DNA of 64,000 nucleotides, from the NCBI GenBank assembly GCA_035547395.1, contig DASZVA010000008.1, positions 1 through 64,000 on the forward strand, read 5' to 3'. Positions 42,368-50,392 of the stretch are shown one piece after another. The notes beneath the pieces were generated by a model that saw only the letters and a program-made list of their open reading frames with translations, was not told the origin of the DNA and did no database searches. Position numbers and translations under genes: made by a program. The stretch's first letter is position 1. Each line of letters opens with the position of its first letter. The stretch comes from CALREJ01 sp035547395. GTDB lineage: Bacteria; Patescibacteriota; Gracilibacteria; Peribacterales; Peribacteraceae.

Positions 42368-42733
42368 ATGGATAAGACAATTTGCTGTCCCGGGTATGAA
42401 CACTTGGAGGAGTGGATGAACCGGAGATTGGAACGAATACCGGATGCCGAGGTGCCGATCTTCACGATTGAAGACATCCGCGAAGAGCTGCTTTTGGCAA
42501 TCGAACATCCCGACAAATTTGTCCTGTTCAAAACAGAGCGAAATCTACACCCGGATCCGGAACGTGCATTACGCACGCATTCGCTGCGATGGAAGGTCCT
42601 CGAAACCTTCGATGATGCAATGGGAGCAGCTAGTGCATATATTGAACGTCCGGAATCCGACAAAGTGGCCGTGCGTTACACCTCTCATCTGGATGAGCCC
42701 GGTCCGATCATCGATATGGGCGAGGTGTACTGA
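42368..42733 (+). CDS. Hypothetical protein (121 aa)
   Basis: Not recognised. MDKTICCPGYEHLEEWMNRR, then an alpha/beta layout with acidic segments (IFTIEDIREELLLAIEHPDK) and RYTSHLDEPGPIIDMGEVY at the end. Soluble. 15 nt after the Jag stop, so possibly co-transcribed. ATG preceded by TTTCTTTCGTTCA, no Shine-Dalgarno. Confidence 0.6.
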   Translation: MDKTICCPGYEHLEEWMNRRLERIPDAEVPIFTIEDIREELLLAIEHPDKFVLFKTERNLHPDPERALRTHSLRWKVLETFDDAMGAASAYIERPESDKVAVRYTSHLDEPGPIIDMGEVY

Positions 42734-42788
42734 ATGGCTGCACTGAGCGGACCAGGGAATGCGGATATTTAAGAATTAAAATATAAGC

Positions 42789-42821
42789 GTGTCACCCTGA
42801 GCACGAACGAACGGGTGACAC
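42789..42821. repeat. GTGTCACCC hairpin
   Basis: GTGTCACCC ... GGGTGACAC, perfect 9-bp stem with a 15-nt loop holding TGAGCACGAACG. Related to the GTCATCCTGAG family, placed between convergent genes where it can act as a terminator. Confidence 0.65.
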
Positions 42822-42842
42822 ACTGGATTTCGTATTAAATTT

Positions 42843-43922
42843 TCATTTCTTCTCTCTCCACTCTTCCAAAATTTTCCTTTCAGAGCGCGATAATTTTTTC
42901 GGGATCTCAACGTTGATCGTCACAAAATGATCACCGACATGTGACGAGCCGAGGCGCGGGAATCCTTTGCCTTTGATGCGCAGTACTTGATTCGGCTGCG
43001 TGCCTTCGGGAATGGTGAGCGTGGATGTGCCATGGACCGTCTCCACCTCGACCGTGCCACCGAGCATCGCGTCGATCACGGGAACGGTGACGCTTGATCG
43101 GATGTCGATACCCTCGCGCGTGAAACGCGGATCTGGTCGCACACGGATGAGAACAAAGAGATCACCGCTCTCGCCGCCGCGCGTCCCGGCGTCGCCCTGG
43201 CCGCGGATCCTGAGCTGCTGGCCGTTATCGATGCCGGCAGGTATGTCGATCGTGACGCGACTGCGATCGTTCACGCGTCCTTCTCCATGGCACTTGTGAC
43301 ACGGCTTTTCGGGAACCGTTCCCGCGCCCTGACACTGTGGACAGATGCCGCGCTGCTGGATCTGGCCGAAGAACGATTGCACGCTGTGCACTACCTGTCC
43401 CGTTCCGCCGCAAGTCGGACATTGAATGATGCTGCTTCCCGGCTCCGCGCCGTTGCCGCCGCAGACGTCGCAGACGATCATATGGCGCAGATCGATCGTC
43501 TCGTGCACGCCCGTAAGCACGTCCGCGAAGTTGATGGCCAGTTCGATCTCGCGGTCGGCGCCGCGTGTGCGGTCGGCTCTGCCGCGGGGCGATCCACCGC
43601 TGAAGAAATTTTCGAAGAGATCGCCGAAGTCTCCGAATCCTCCGCCTTGCTGAAAACCCGAGAAATCGAAGCCGCCGAATCCGCCTGCACCGCCGCCCGG
43701 CGCTCCGCCGACGCTTCCGAACTGATCGTACATCTGTTTCTTCTGCGGATCAGAGAGCGTCTCGTACGCTTCGTTGATTTCCTTGAATTTATCCTCGGCC
43801 GCTTTATCTCCTTTATGCTTGTCGGGGTGCCATTCTTTGCTGAGTTTGCGGTACGCGCGCTTGATATCGTCCGCGGATGCGGATTTCGAAAGCCCGAGCA
43901 CGGCGTAGAGGTCCTTGGCCAT
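42843..43922 (-). CDS. dnaJ: Chaperone DnaJ
   Basis: 359 residues. J domain MAKDLYAVLGLSKSASADDI with HPD in KEWHPDKHKGDK; Gly/Phe-rich region (GGAGGFGGFDFSGFQQGGG); four zinc CxxCxGxG repeats (CDVCGGNG, CPTCGGTG, CPQCQGAG, CHKCHGEG); C-terminal substrate domains. Hsp70 co-chaperone. dnaK and grpE are not in the window. Start 43922 fixed by homology, exactly 6 nt after TATTCT, which is itself part of a heptamer module (43930-43957). Confidence 0.97.
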   Translation of the reverse strand: MAKDLYAVLGLSKSASADDIKRAYRKLSKEWHPDKHKGDKAAEDKFKEINEAYETLSDPQKKQMYDQFGSVGGAPGGGAGGFGGFDFSGFQQGGGFGDFGDLFENFFSGGSPRGRADRTRGADREIELAINFADVLTGVHETIDLRHMIVCDVCGGNGAEPGSSIIQCPTCGGTGQVVHSVQSFFGQIQQRGICPQCQGAGTVPEKPCHKCHGEGRVNDRSRVTIDIPAGIDNGQQLRIRGQGDAGTRGGESGDLFVLIRVRPDPRFTREGIDIRSSVTVPVIDAMLGGTVEVETVHGTSTLTIPEGTQPNQVLRIKGKGFPRLGSSHVGDHFVTINVEIPKKLSRSERKILEEWREKK

Positions 43923-43929
43923 AGGAACA

Positions 43930-44014
43930 GAATACTGAATTTTGAAGTTTGAATATAGGGATAAAGCCAAATAAAGCGCTTCCGGTATTCAAAATTCAAT
44001 ATTCGAGATTCATG
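43930..44014. repeat. Inverted four-heptamer modules between dnaJ and the TSP3 protein gene
   Basis: Left 43930-43957: GAATACT, GAATTTT, GAAGTTT, GAATATA. Right 43987-44014: ATTCAAA, ATTCAAT, ATTCGAG, ATTCATG. 29-nt spacer. The first heptamer of the left module supplies the -10 (TATTCT) of dnaJ. Confidence 0.88.
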
Positions 44015-44056
44015 CGCCGTCTGGTAAAAAGACCTGAAAAATGCTATACTATTTCG

Positions 44057-45058
44057 ATGCCTTCACGCCATCTTCGCAGGCTCGAAAAAACACTCAAATG
44101 GCTGACCGTCGGTCTCGGAACGATGACCGCGGGGTTCCTTGTCGTGGCAGCTGCCAACGGACACCTGGGCAACATCGAAGCGTATCTGGTGCGCCCGCAG
44201 ACGGTCGTACCGTGGGACGTCATCAATGCGGCGGACGTGGAGAGCGGCACGACGATTCCTCCCAATACGAACGTCGTGTTCCATCTGCCGTTTACGTTTC
44301 AGCAGATTGATGCGAACGTGCTGCTGGGACAAAAGAGCAGTCAGGTGCGCTACTGGGGATACTGTTTCCCCGAAAACTACGATCCGAAAACCGTCAGCAT
44401 CCGCGCGGGATTCCCGGGACAGATGTTTTTGTCCGAGAAAGAGCAGCGGATCCGAGCGGCGCAGCAGGCCGCGAACAAACCGCAATTTTCCCTTGTGAAT
44501 CCGCCGACCAAGCAGCAGCTGGAGCTGATCAATAACGACGTCGAGAGCGTCATCCACAATCAGATCCTGTTCTTCAAGCCGGGCATGATGTGCTACATCA
44601 TGTCTGAGGCGCCGCTGGCCATCGGCATTGATCCCGATAACGACAAACTCAACACGCAATTGGAACGTGAAATCGGAACGGATCCGAATAATCCCGATAC
44701 GGACGGCGACGGCATCAGCGACGGCACCGAGTATCTGACCGGCACCAATCCGCTCTTACGCGATACCGACGGCGACGGCATCATCGACGGCATCGAAGAC
44801 AAGAACTGGAACGGCCGCATCGACATCGGCGAAACGGATCCGCGCACCAAAGACACCGATCGCGACGGACTGTGCGACGGACTGTGTCTGATCCGCCTGA
44901 GCAACGGCCAGCAGATCTACGCCGGTGAGGACAAAAACCTCAACGGCAAGGTGGACAGCGGCGAAACAGACCCGCTCAAGTGGGATTCCAAGGGCGACGG
45001 ATACAGCGACTATATGCGCTTCCTGAAGTGTCTGCTGGATGGAAACAGCACCTGCTGA
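44057..45058 (+). CDS. Membrane-anchored protein with thrombospondin type 3-like Ca-binding repeats
   Basis: 333 residues. Basic start MPSRHLRRLEKTLKW, membrane span LTVGLGTMTAGFLVVAAAN, an extracellular domain, then TSP3-type DxDxDG calcium repeats: NPDTDGDGISDGTEYLTGTN, RDTDGDGIIDGIEDKNWNG, TKDTDRDGLCDG, KWDSKGDGYSDYM. Common in surface proteins of CPR bacteria. ATG 44057 is exactly 6 nt after TATACT with extended TGC (leaderless). The next gene is another surface protein, 39 nt on, with its own -10. Confidence 0.85.
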   Translation: MPSRHLRRLEKTLKWLTVGLGTMTAGFLVVAAANGHLGNIEAYLVRPQTVVPWDVINAADVESGTTIPPNTNVVFHLPFTFQQIDANVLLGQKSSQVRYWGYCFPENYDPKTVSIRAGFPGQMFLSEKEQRIRAAQQAANKPQFSLVNPPTKQQLELINNDVESVIHNQILFFKPGMMCYIMSEAPLAIGIDPDNDKLNTQLEREIGTDPNNPDTDGDGISDGTEYLTGTNPLLRDTDGDGIIDGIEDKNWNGRIDIGETDPRTKDTDRDGLCDGLCLIRLSNGQQIYAGEDKNLNGKVDSGETDPLKWDSKGDGYSDYMRFLKCLLDGNSTC

Positions 45059-45085
45059 TACTTGCGATAATACCACATTTTGATG

Positions 45086-45091
45086 TATAAT
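45086..45091 (+). promoter_or_regulatory. Consensus -10 (TATAAT) for a leaderless start
   Basis: TATAAT, ACTCTG, ATG: with normal -10 to start spacing the first transcribed base is the A of ATG. The clearest example of the leaderless pattern in the window. Confidence 0.8.
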
Positions 45092-45097
45092 ACTCTG

Positions 45098-45667
45098 ATG
45101 ACCAAGACACACATCCTCTCCGGCCTCTGCCTCCTGACGATCGTCCTGCCGTCGACCGCGCTGGCCTATCTGTCGCCGGAGGAGGTGCTCACCAGCCCGC
45201 AGAATCAGATGTACTTTGATCCGCCTCCGTCCCCGCGCGACACCGCCGCGGTACAGGCGCAGCAGCAATCCAGCGACGCGGCACTGCGCGCAGAGCAGCA
45301 GGCGGCTCTCGTGAGCTCGTCTTCGTCTTCCGCAGTCGCACAGAGCAGCAGCGAGGACCTGCACGGAGCAGCCCCCGATCAGAACTCGCAATTGCAGCAG
45401 CTGATCGACGCGCTGAACGCGCAGAATTCGGGCAGCAACCAAAGCGAACAGGATCTGGTCAACCAGCGCATTCTGGCACGCATTAAAGCCAACCAGCTTG
45501 CGGCGCAATCTCAGATCGACGCACAGGCCATTGCCTCCCAGCAGTCGCTCCACAGCGGCGCGCCTCTTGCGCAGAGCGGCCCGGGCCTGGACCTCGTGCT
45601 TGGCGTGCTCGCGATTGCGGGCGTATGGACATTCTGGAGAGCGAGGAGGATGGAGAAAGCAAAGTGA
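45098..45667 (+). CDS. Secreted Gln/Ser-rich protein with sortase-like C-terminal signal (189 aa)
   Basis: Signal peptide MTKTHILSGLCLLTIVLPST ending ALA; low-complexity Q/S/A-rich middle with a helical part (DLVNQRILARIKANQLAAQS); C-terminus APLAQSGPG followed by LDLVLGVLAIAGVWTFW and RARRMEKAK. LAQSG + hydrophobic span + basic tail has the layout of a sortase cell-wall sorting signal (LAxTG class). No sortase in this window. TATAAT lies exactly 6 nt before ATG 45098 (leaderless). Confidence 0.7.
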   Translation: MTKTHILSGLCLLTIVLPSTALAYLSPEEVLTSPQNQMYFDPPPSPRDTAAVQAQQQSSDAALRAEQQAALVSSSSSSAVAQSSSEDLHGAAPDQNSQLQQLIDALNAQNSGSNQSEQDLVNQRILARIKANQLAAQSQIDAQAIASQQSLHSGAPLAQSGPGLDLVLGVLAIAGVWTFWRARRMEKAK

Positions 45668-45750
45668 GCGAAGAGTGGTCAGCGCGCGGCGGTCAGAATG
45701 TAGAATCCTTCTTTTGCAGACAGCTGTTCGCTGATCGCTGACCGCTTCGT
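45667..45750. repeat. Inverted four-heptamer modules between the sorted protein gene and recJ
   Basis: Left 45667-45694: AGCGAAG, AGTGGTC, AGCGCGC, GGCGGTC. Right 45723-45750: GCTGTTC, GCTGATC, GCTGACC, GCTTCGT. 28-nt spacer. Confidence 0.88.
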
Positions 45751-45817
45751 TGTACACTTGTCCACTTTTCGGTGCGATCTGCTCCCGATAGAGAAAGCGA
45801 TCTGGTAGCGTGTCGCC

Positions 45818-47458
45818 GTGAGCGATCTGCTTTCTCTCGGCGGCAAAAAATGGACACTGCAGAATGCAGAAGGGGAAGCGGGCGACGTCGCCGCCATTCT
45901 GCGCCTGCGCCGGTCCCTGCACGATGCAAGCGCCACAGACGACTGGAGCGATCCATCGGTCTTTCCGGACGCCGCAAAGGCGGCGCAAAGAGTGCAGGAC
46001 GCTATCGACAGAGGAGAGACGGTCGGCATCTTCGGCGATTATGATTGCGACGGCGTCACGTCGTCCGCGCAGCTTGTGCGGTTTTTCCGCAGGCGGGGAA
46101 TCGAACCCGTATTGCGTCTGCCGCATCGCGTCACGGACGGCTACGGATTGAAGCCGCAACACATTGACGAATTTCGGACGGCCGGCGTGCGCCTGCTCAT
46201 CACCGCCGATACCGGTATCAGTGCCGGGGAAGCAGTCGCCAAAGCGCGCGACGCGGACATCGACGTGATCATCCTCGATCACCACCATGTGAGTGCGGTA
46301 CCCGATGCCTACGCGATCCTGCATCCGGCGCTCTCGCCGCATTTTCCCGATCCGCATCCGTCTGCCGCAGGCGTCGTTTTCCTTTTCCTGCATGCGCTCG
46401 AAGGAGAGATCTGGCCGGACCGGGAGACCGATCTGGCCCTCGCGATGTTCGGCACGGTGGCGGATCTGGTCCCGCTTCGCGGGATCAACCGGCGGCTCGT
46501 GCAGGAGGGGCTCCGCGCGCTGCACGATCTGCCGGACGGCCCCGTGCGGCACCTGGTGGAGAGCGTCGGCAGGGGTCAGCCGCTGACGTCCGTGGATGTC
46601 GCATTCCGCATCGCGCCGCGCATCAACGCCGCCGGCCGCATGGCCGACCCGCTGCTCGCACTTCACGCGCTCCTCGATGGCGGCGAGCCACTCAAGGAAC
46701 TGGAACGTCTGAATACCGAACGTCAGCAGGAGACACTGCGTGCGACCGAGCATGCGCTTGAGTTGCTGACAAAGGACGGACGATATGACGCGGCCTTCCT
46801 TGCAGTCGCAGATGTCTCCTATCAGCCGGGCATCATCGGACTGATCGCGGGAAAACTGACGGAGCGCTTTGGCCGCCCAAGCATGGCAGTCTCGATCAAC
46901 GGAAGCGAGTGCACAGCCAGCCTGCGCAGCCCTGATTGCTACAACATCACGGCCGGGCTCGCGCGCACCGGACACCTGCTCACGTCGTTCGGCGGACACA
47001 GCCAGGCGGCGGGCGCCACGTTCCCGCTCGACCGCTACATGGATATCTGCGATGCGCTTGAAAAAGACATCACGGCGAACGTCGCATCGGATCTGCTCAT
47101 TCCAAAACTCACCATCGATGCGGAACTCGCCGAACGCGATCTCACGCTGCGCACCGTCTCGATGCTCAAGGATCTCGAACCGTACGGACAGGGCAATCCC
47201 GAACCGACATTCCTGCTTCGAAACATGAGGCTGGGAAACGTGCGCTGCGTGGGAAACGAAGGCCAGCATCTGCAGGCAACCGTGGGTGCAAGCAAACTGA
47301 TCGGATTCGGAAAAGGCGAGTGGCACGCGCACGCGTTGCAACCGCTCGACCTCGTCTGCCGGCTGGGGCTCGATCACTGGAACGGCGTCACGCGCGTCCA
47401 GCTGCATCTGGTCGACATGCGCATCGCGGAGACGGCGGACCGGTTGGTGAAGATGTAA
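45818..47458 (+). CDS. recJ: Single-stranded-DNA-specific exonuclease RecJ
   Basis: 546 residues. DHH-family motifs: IFGDYDCDGVTS, ITADTGIS, VIILDHHHVS, FGTVADLVPL; DHHA1 part FRIAPRINAAGRMADP and TSFGGHSQAAGATF. 5'-3' exonuclease in recombination and mismatch repair. GTG start 45818 is 6 nt after TAGCGT (leaderless). Somewhat shorter than the roughly 570 residues usual for the family. Followed by a hairpin shared with the convergent HTH operon. Confidence 0.96.
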   Translation: MSDLLSLGGKKWTLQNAEGEAGDVAAILRLRRSLHDASATDDWSDPSVFPDAAKAAQRVQDAIDRGETVGIFGDYDCDGVTSSAQLVRFFRRRGIEPVLRLPHRVTDGYGLKPQHIDEFRTAGVRLLITADTGISAGEAVAKARDADIDVIILDHHHVSAVPDAYAILHPALSPHFPDPHPSAAGVVFLFLHALEGEIWPDRETDLALAMFGTVADLVPLRGINRRLVQEGLRALHDLPDGPVRHLVESVGRGQPLTSVDVAFRIAPRINAAGRMADPLLALHALLDGGEPLKELERLNTERQQETLRATEHALELLTKDGRYDAAFLAVADVSYQPGIIGLIAGKLTERFGRPSMAVSINGSECTASLRSPDCYNITAGLARTGHLLTSFGGHSQAAGATFPLDRYMDICDALEKDITANVASDLLIPKLTIDAELAERDLTLRTVSMLKDLEPYGQGNPEPTFLLRNMRLGNVRCVGNEGQHLQATVGASKLIGFGKGEWHAHALQPLDLVCRLGLDHWNGVTRVQLHLVDMRIAETADRLVKM

Positions 47459-47485
47459 AAAAAATGGCGGCCCGATTGGGCCGCC
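47455..47485 (-). terminator. Terminator of the Xre/small membrane protein operon
   Basis: GGCGGCCC, loop of four, GGGCCGCC followed on the reverse strand by ATTTTTTTT. A second perfect palindrome GAGGGAAGCTTCCCTC (47486-47501) adjoins it and may serve recJ on the other strand. Confidence 0.85.
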
Positions 47486-47520
47486 GAGGGAAGCTTCCCT
47501 CTTATGAATTCGGTGTGGCG

Positions 47521-47628
47521 TCAGAGAAGAAGCGCAATGATCACCCCCGTCCACAGCGCGACGACAAGACAGCGCGACGACGGGAGCTGTGCATCCTTCG
47601 ACATTCGCGACCGAAAAACAATATTCAT
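47521..47628 (-). CDS. Tiny membrane protein (35 aa) in operon with Xre regulator
   Basis: MNIVFRSRMSKDAQLPSSRC followed by the hydrophobic helix LVVALWTGVIIALLL at the very C-terminus. GGAGG lies 7 nt before the ATG, a proper Shine-Dalgarno. It follows the HTH gene by 114 nt and precedes a strong terminator. HTH-plus-small-membrane-protein pairs are common in Gram-positives; function unknown. Confidence 0.55.
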   Translation of the reverse strand: MNIVFRSRMSKDAQLPSSRCLVVALWTGVIIALLL

Positions 47629-47742
47629 CGGGAAGCCTCCGGGTCTTGCTCTTTTCGCTGAGCTCTGTGAGCTCTGCAACAAACAAAAAGAGCGAGCGCT
47701 TATCGTACTGCGCCCGCTGCCGAGATCAAGAAGAAAACCGCA

Positions 47743-47967
47743 TCAGACCGGAGCGAGTCTTCCCTCCATATCAAACACACTCGTGATCGGCACGCCGAGT
47801 GCTGCGGCGATTTTGTATGCAAGAAGAACGGAGGGATTCGTCTGTCCGCGCTCGATCGACATGATGGTCTGGCGGCTCACGCCCGTGCGGAGAGCGAGCT
47901 CTTCCTGGGTCATGCCGTGTTCGAAGCGAAGCTTGCGGATGTAATTACGAAGAGATACTGCAGACAT
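47743..47967 (-). CDS. Xre-family HTH transcriptional regulator (74 aa)
   Basis: Helix-turn-helix NYIRKLRFEHGMTQEELALRTGVSRQTIMSIERGQTNPSVLL is textbook HTH_3 of the short YozG type. Small stand-alone DNA-binding repressor. A promoter (TTGCGC, 17 bp, TACTAT) lies upstream, giving a leader of about 16-20 nt of C-rich sequence without Shine-Dalgarno. Likely regulates the downstream 35-aa membrane protein gene and itself (inference). Confidence 0.9.
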   Translation of the reverse strand: MSAVSLRNYIRKLRFEHGMTQEELALRTGVSRQTIMSIERGQTNPSVLLAYKIAAALGVPITSVFDMEGRLAPV

Positions 47968-48188
47968 ACGAAGTGGGGTGGGAGTGGATAGTACCGCGTC
48001 CTTGTTGAGAGCGCAATTCTACTGAGGGACGTAGTGGGTGCAAGCGCATTTTGAAGAGTTTTTTAAAAGACATGATGGACGCCGAATTTCGTCATGTATG
48101 CACGATCACCAGCGCACAACATTTACATTTGCGCTACATCTCCTTTTTGCCACATTTCTGCGCTTTCCATAGGATACAGCGTGACAAA

Positions 48189-48653
48189 ATGTCTTCTCCC
48201 TTCCCATTCCACGGGATCTTCTCGTCGCTCAATTCCGAGCAGATGGGACAACCAGCGGACGATCCGTTTGCAGGGGGCACGCCGGCGCTTCCGGATTTTG
48301 AGAGCGCCAAGCCGCAACCACGATCAACCGGACAAGTCGCGGTCGACATTTACGAGCAGGATAATTATTACATCATCAAGGCGCCGATTGCGGGCGTGAA
48401 GCTCTCCGATCTCGACATCGAGATCACCGACAACATCGTGACGATCCGCGGGCACCGACAGCAGACCGACCAGATTCCGAACGATCAGTACTATCTGCAG
48501 GAATGTTTCTGGGGGGAGTTTTCCCGCAGCATCACGCTGCCATTCACCATTGATCCGAAAAAAATCCGCGCGACCTTCAACAAGGAATGCATCCTGAAGA
48601 TCCTGATTCCGAAGGAAGAAAAAGTAAAAATTGTCAGGATTAATGAGGTGTAA
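48189..48653 (+). CDS. Small heat-shock protein, Hsp20/alpha-crystallin family
   Basis: 154 residues. Alpha-crystallin domain from VAVDIYEQDNYYIIKAPIAG to the end with DLDIEITDNIVTIRGHR, ECFWGEFSRSITLPFTIDP and ATFNKECILKILIPK (A-x-x-x-x-G-x-L-x-I-x-x-P form, with C for G). Holds unfolding proteins. Start 48189 is taken from the MSSPFPFHG N-terminus; TAGGAT 13 nt upstream is a possible -10. Confidence 0.93.
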   Translation: MSSPFPFHGIFSSLNSEQMGQPADDPFAGGTPALPDFESAKPQPRSTGQVAVDIYEQDNYYIIKAPIAGVKLSDLDIEITDNIVTIRGHRQQTDQIPNDQYYLQECFWGEFSRSITLPFTIDPKKIRATFNKECILKILIPKEEKVKIVRINEV

Positions 48654-48663
48654 TTTTTCATAG

Positions 48664-48727
48664 CCGCACCGACGGAGCGGTGCTGCTCGGCGGTTTGTAA
48701 AAACAGACGCACCCCTCCGTGGGTGCG
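48664..48727. terminator. Two hairpins after hsp20
   Basis: GCACCG/CGGTGC near 48666-48683 and CGCACCC/GGGTGCG at 48708-48727; the second is followed on the reverse strand by TCTGTTTTT. Both loops contain CGGAG/CTCCG. Confidence 0.55.
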
Positions 48728-48741
48728 GGTTGATCATGCAT

Positions 48742-48771
48742 TAAAAAAGAACGCACCCTCCGCGTGCGTTC
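48742..48771 (-). terminator. Terminator of the 117-aa gene
   Basis: Reverse strand GAACGCAC, loop of seven, GTGCGTTC followed by TTTTTTAA. 24 nt past the stop at 48796. Confidence 0.85.
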
Positions 48772-48795
48772 TTCAAGCTACGTCTGATTCGATTG

Positions 48796-49149
48796 TTAGG
48801 CGGCCATGTCATAGTGCGGCGTCCCTGCATCCTGTTCACCGGCATTCAATTTGCTGGCCAGTTGCTTTTCCATTTCCGGCGTCCATCCGAGCTCCTTCGC
48901 AATCTTGGGGAACTGCCGAGAAATCTGACAGAGCATGTCCATGCGCGCCTCTTCCGGATTCAATTCGCCAAGTTCCTCTTCATACTGTTTTGATATTTTT
49001 CGATCATTCAACAGTGACATCCATGCCTCCATCTTCGTGCGCACTTCCTGGCGCGCTTTGTTATTGGGATCCTGAAGAGTCTTTGCGATGTCGCGCTCGA
49101 TAAGGAGCGCTTCGATAACCGGATCAGTGGAACGAGTATTCTCGGACAT
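48796..49149 (-). CDS. Hypothetical helical protein (117 aa)
   Basis: Not recognised. All-helical and charged (PVIEALLIERDIAKTLQDPN, EVRTKMEAWMSLLNDRKIS, GWTPEMEKQLASKLNAGEQ). A perfect promoter (TTGACA, 17 bp, TACAAT) shares its -35 with galU on the other strand; terminator follows. Leader of about 29 nt, C/T-rich, no Shine-Dalgarno. Confidence 0.7.
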   Translation of the reverse strand: MSENTRSTDPVIEALLIERDIAKTLQDPNNKARQEVRTKMEAWMSLLNDRKISKQYEEELGELNPEEARMDMLCQISRQFPKIAKELGWTPEMEKQLASKLNAGEQDAGTPHYDMAA

Positions 49150-49184
49150 AGAGATGGAGGGAATGGATGTGAATGTTTCGAGAC

Positions 49185-49235
49185 ATTGTAGCGCCTCAAA
49201 GCTTCTTTGTCAAAATGGGCTCTACAAGGTACAGT
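49185..49235. promoter_or_regulatory. Divergent promoters sharing one -35 region
   Basis: Reverse: TTGACA (49208-49213), 17 bp, TACAAT (49185-49190). Forward: TTGTCA (49207-49212), 17 bp, TACAGT (49230-49235), 8 nt before the galU ATG. The two -35 hexamers overlap by five bases, so RNA polymerase can use only one side at a time. Confidence 0.85.
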
Positions 49236-49243
49236 GAAACCCC

Positions 49244-50065
49244 ATGCAGTTGACCCAAGCGATTTTGCCTGTAGCTGGCCTTGGAACGCGATTCCTCCCC
49301 TGGACGAAAGTCGTGCCGAAGGAGCTTCTGCCGATTGGCAATCAGCCCATCATCGCGCTTCTTGTCGATACCTGCCTGAGTGTCGGCATCACGGACATCT
49401 GTTTCGTGATCAGCCATGGCAAAGAACAGATTCCACAGTATTTCTACGCGGATCCGGAGCTGGAAAAAGAGTTGGCATCGCGCGGCAAAGGAGAAGCGCT
49501 CGCGCAGCTGGCCAAGTACGACAACGTGAATTTTCACGTAGTGTACCAGGACAAGCAGCTCGGCGACGGCCATGCGATCCTGCAGGCGAAGGATTGGGTG
49601 AAGAGCGATCAAGTCGCGATCCTCTTCGGCGACGATCTGATCGTGTGGAAGGAAAACGGCATTCAGCAACTCGTGAACGCATTCAACGGACTCGATCATG
49701 CGCGCGACAGCGCGGTGCTGTGTCTGGAAAACGTCCCGCTCGAGCGCGTCAGCAAGTACGGCATCGTGGATGTCGATGAAGCGCAGAGCAACGGACGACT
49801 TAGAAAAGTGAAAGGACTCGTGGAGAAACCGAAGCCCGAAGACGCACCGTCGACACTCGGCATCATCGGAGAATATCTCATCCCGCGCTCCACGTTCGAT
49901 GTGCTCCCGACGGTGAAAAGCGGACAAGGCGGAGAGATCCGCTTGATCGATGCACTGATCGCGCAGCTCAGTGCGATTGATATTTACGGGTATGAAGTGG
50001 AAGGCAAGCGCCTCGATACGGGCACGCCGGAGGGATACAAAGAGGCGGTGCAGATTCTCGGATAA
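49244..50065 (+). CDS. galU: UTP-glucose-1-phosphate uridylyltransferase
   Basis: 273 residues. Nucleotidyltransferase start AILPVAGLGTRFLPWTKVVP, KELLPIGNQPII, metal site ILFGDDLIV, GLVEKPKPEDAPSTLGIIGEY and the end EVEGKRLDTGTPEGYKEA. Makes UDP-glucose for surface glycans. Start ATG 49244 lies 8 nt after TACAGT (leader about 2 nt). Fits with the two GT4 glycosyltransferases in the window. Confidence 0.96.
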   Translation: MQLTQAILPVAGLGTRFLPWTKVVPKELLPIGNQPIIALLVDTCLSVGITDICFVISHGKEQIPQYFYADPELEKELASRGKGEALAQLAKYDNVNFHVVYQDKQLGDGHAILQAKDWVKSDQVAILFGDDLIVWKENGIQQLVNAFNGLDHARDSAVLCLENVPLERVSKYGIVDVDEAQSNGRLRKVKGLVEKPKPEDAPSTLGIIGEYLIPRSTFDVLPTVKSGQGGEIRLIDALIAQLSAIDIYGYEVEGKRLDTGTPEGYKEAVQILG

Positions 50066-50089
50066 ATGGACTAAAAATCTGAAAAGTGA

Positions 50090-50095
50090 TATAAT
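50090..50095 (+). promoter_or_regulatory. -10 TATAAT with extended TGA for the purA operon
   Basis: TGATATAAT then AGTATC then GTG (50102): leaderless start for the first gene of the operon. Confidence 0.75.
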
Positions 50096-50101
50096 AGTAT
50101 C

Positions 50102-50392
50102 GTGATTCGGAAAGTCGGAGACACCGTCGGCGATTTGGAAGGTGACATCGATATTTTGCTCGAGCACACAACAAACCAAGATGCACGCGATCGAGCCGCG
50201 CGCCTGCGCGATGAAATCGTCGACGGGCGCAATGTCGATGATTCTGTAGAATGGGAAGTTGCAGCCGAGATCCGACGTCAGATTCTGGAACTCGCGGAAG
50301 AAACGGAACCGTTTTTGCTGGAAGACATTCTTCTCCGCCAGCAGCGCCGGCCATTGGTCGAAGACGATATTCTTCCTACTGACGACATATGA
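50102..50392 (+). CDS. Small acidic hypothetical protein, first gene of purA operon (96 aa)
   Basis: Not recognised. Acidic and helical (DTVGDLEGDIDILLEHTTNQ; ILELAEETEPFLLEDILL). GTG start 6 nt after TATAAT. Stop overlaps the next start (ATGA), so the two small proteins are translationally coupled. Confidence 0.65.
   Translation: MIRKVGDTVGDLEGDIDILLEHTTNQDARDRAARLRDEIVDGRNVDDSVEWEVAAEIRRQILELAEETEPFLLEDILLRQQRRPLVEDDILPTDDI

Noticed and set aside
44756..47686. A 976-codon open frame opposite recJ and the surface protein genes
   Set aside because: Runs antisense through three well-supported genes and two intergenic repeats; composition is that of a shadow.
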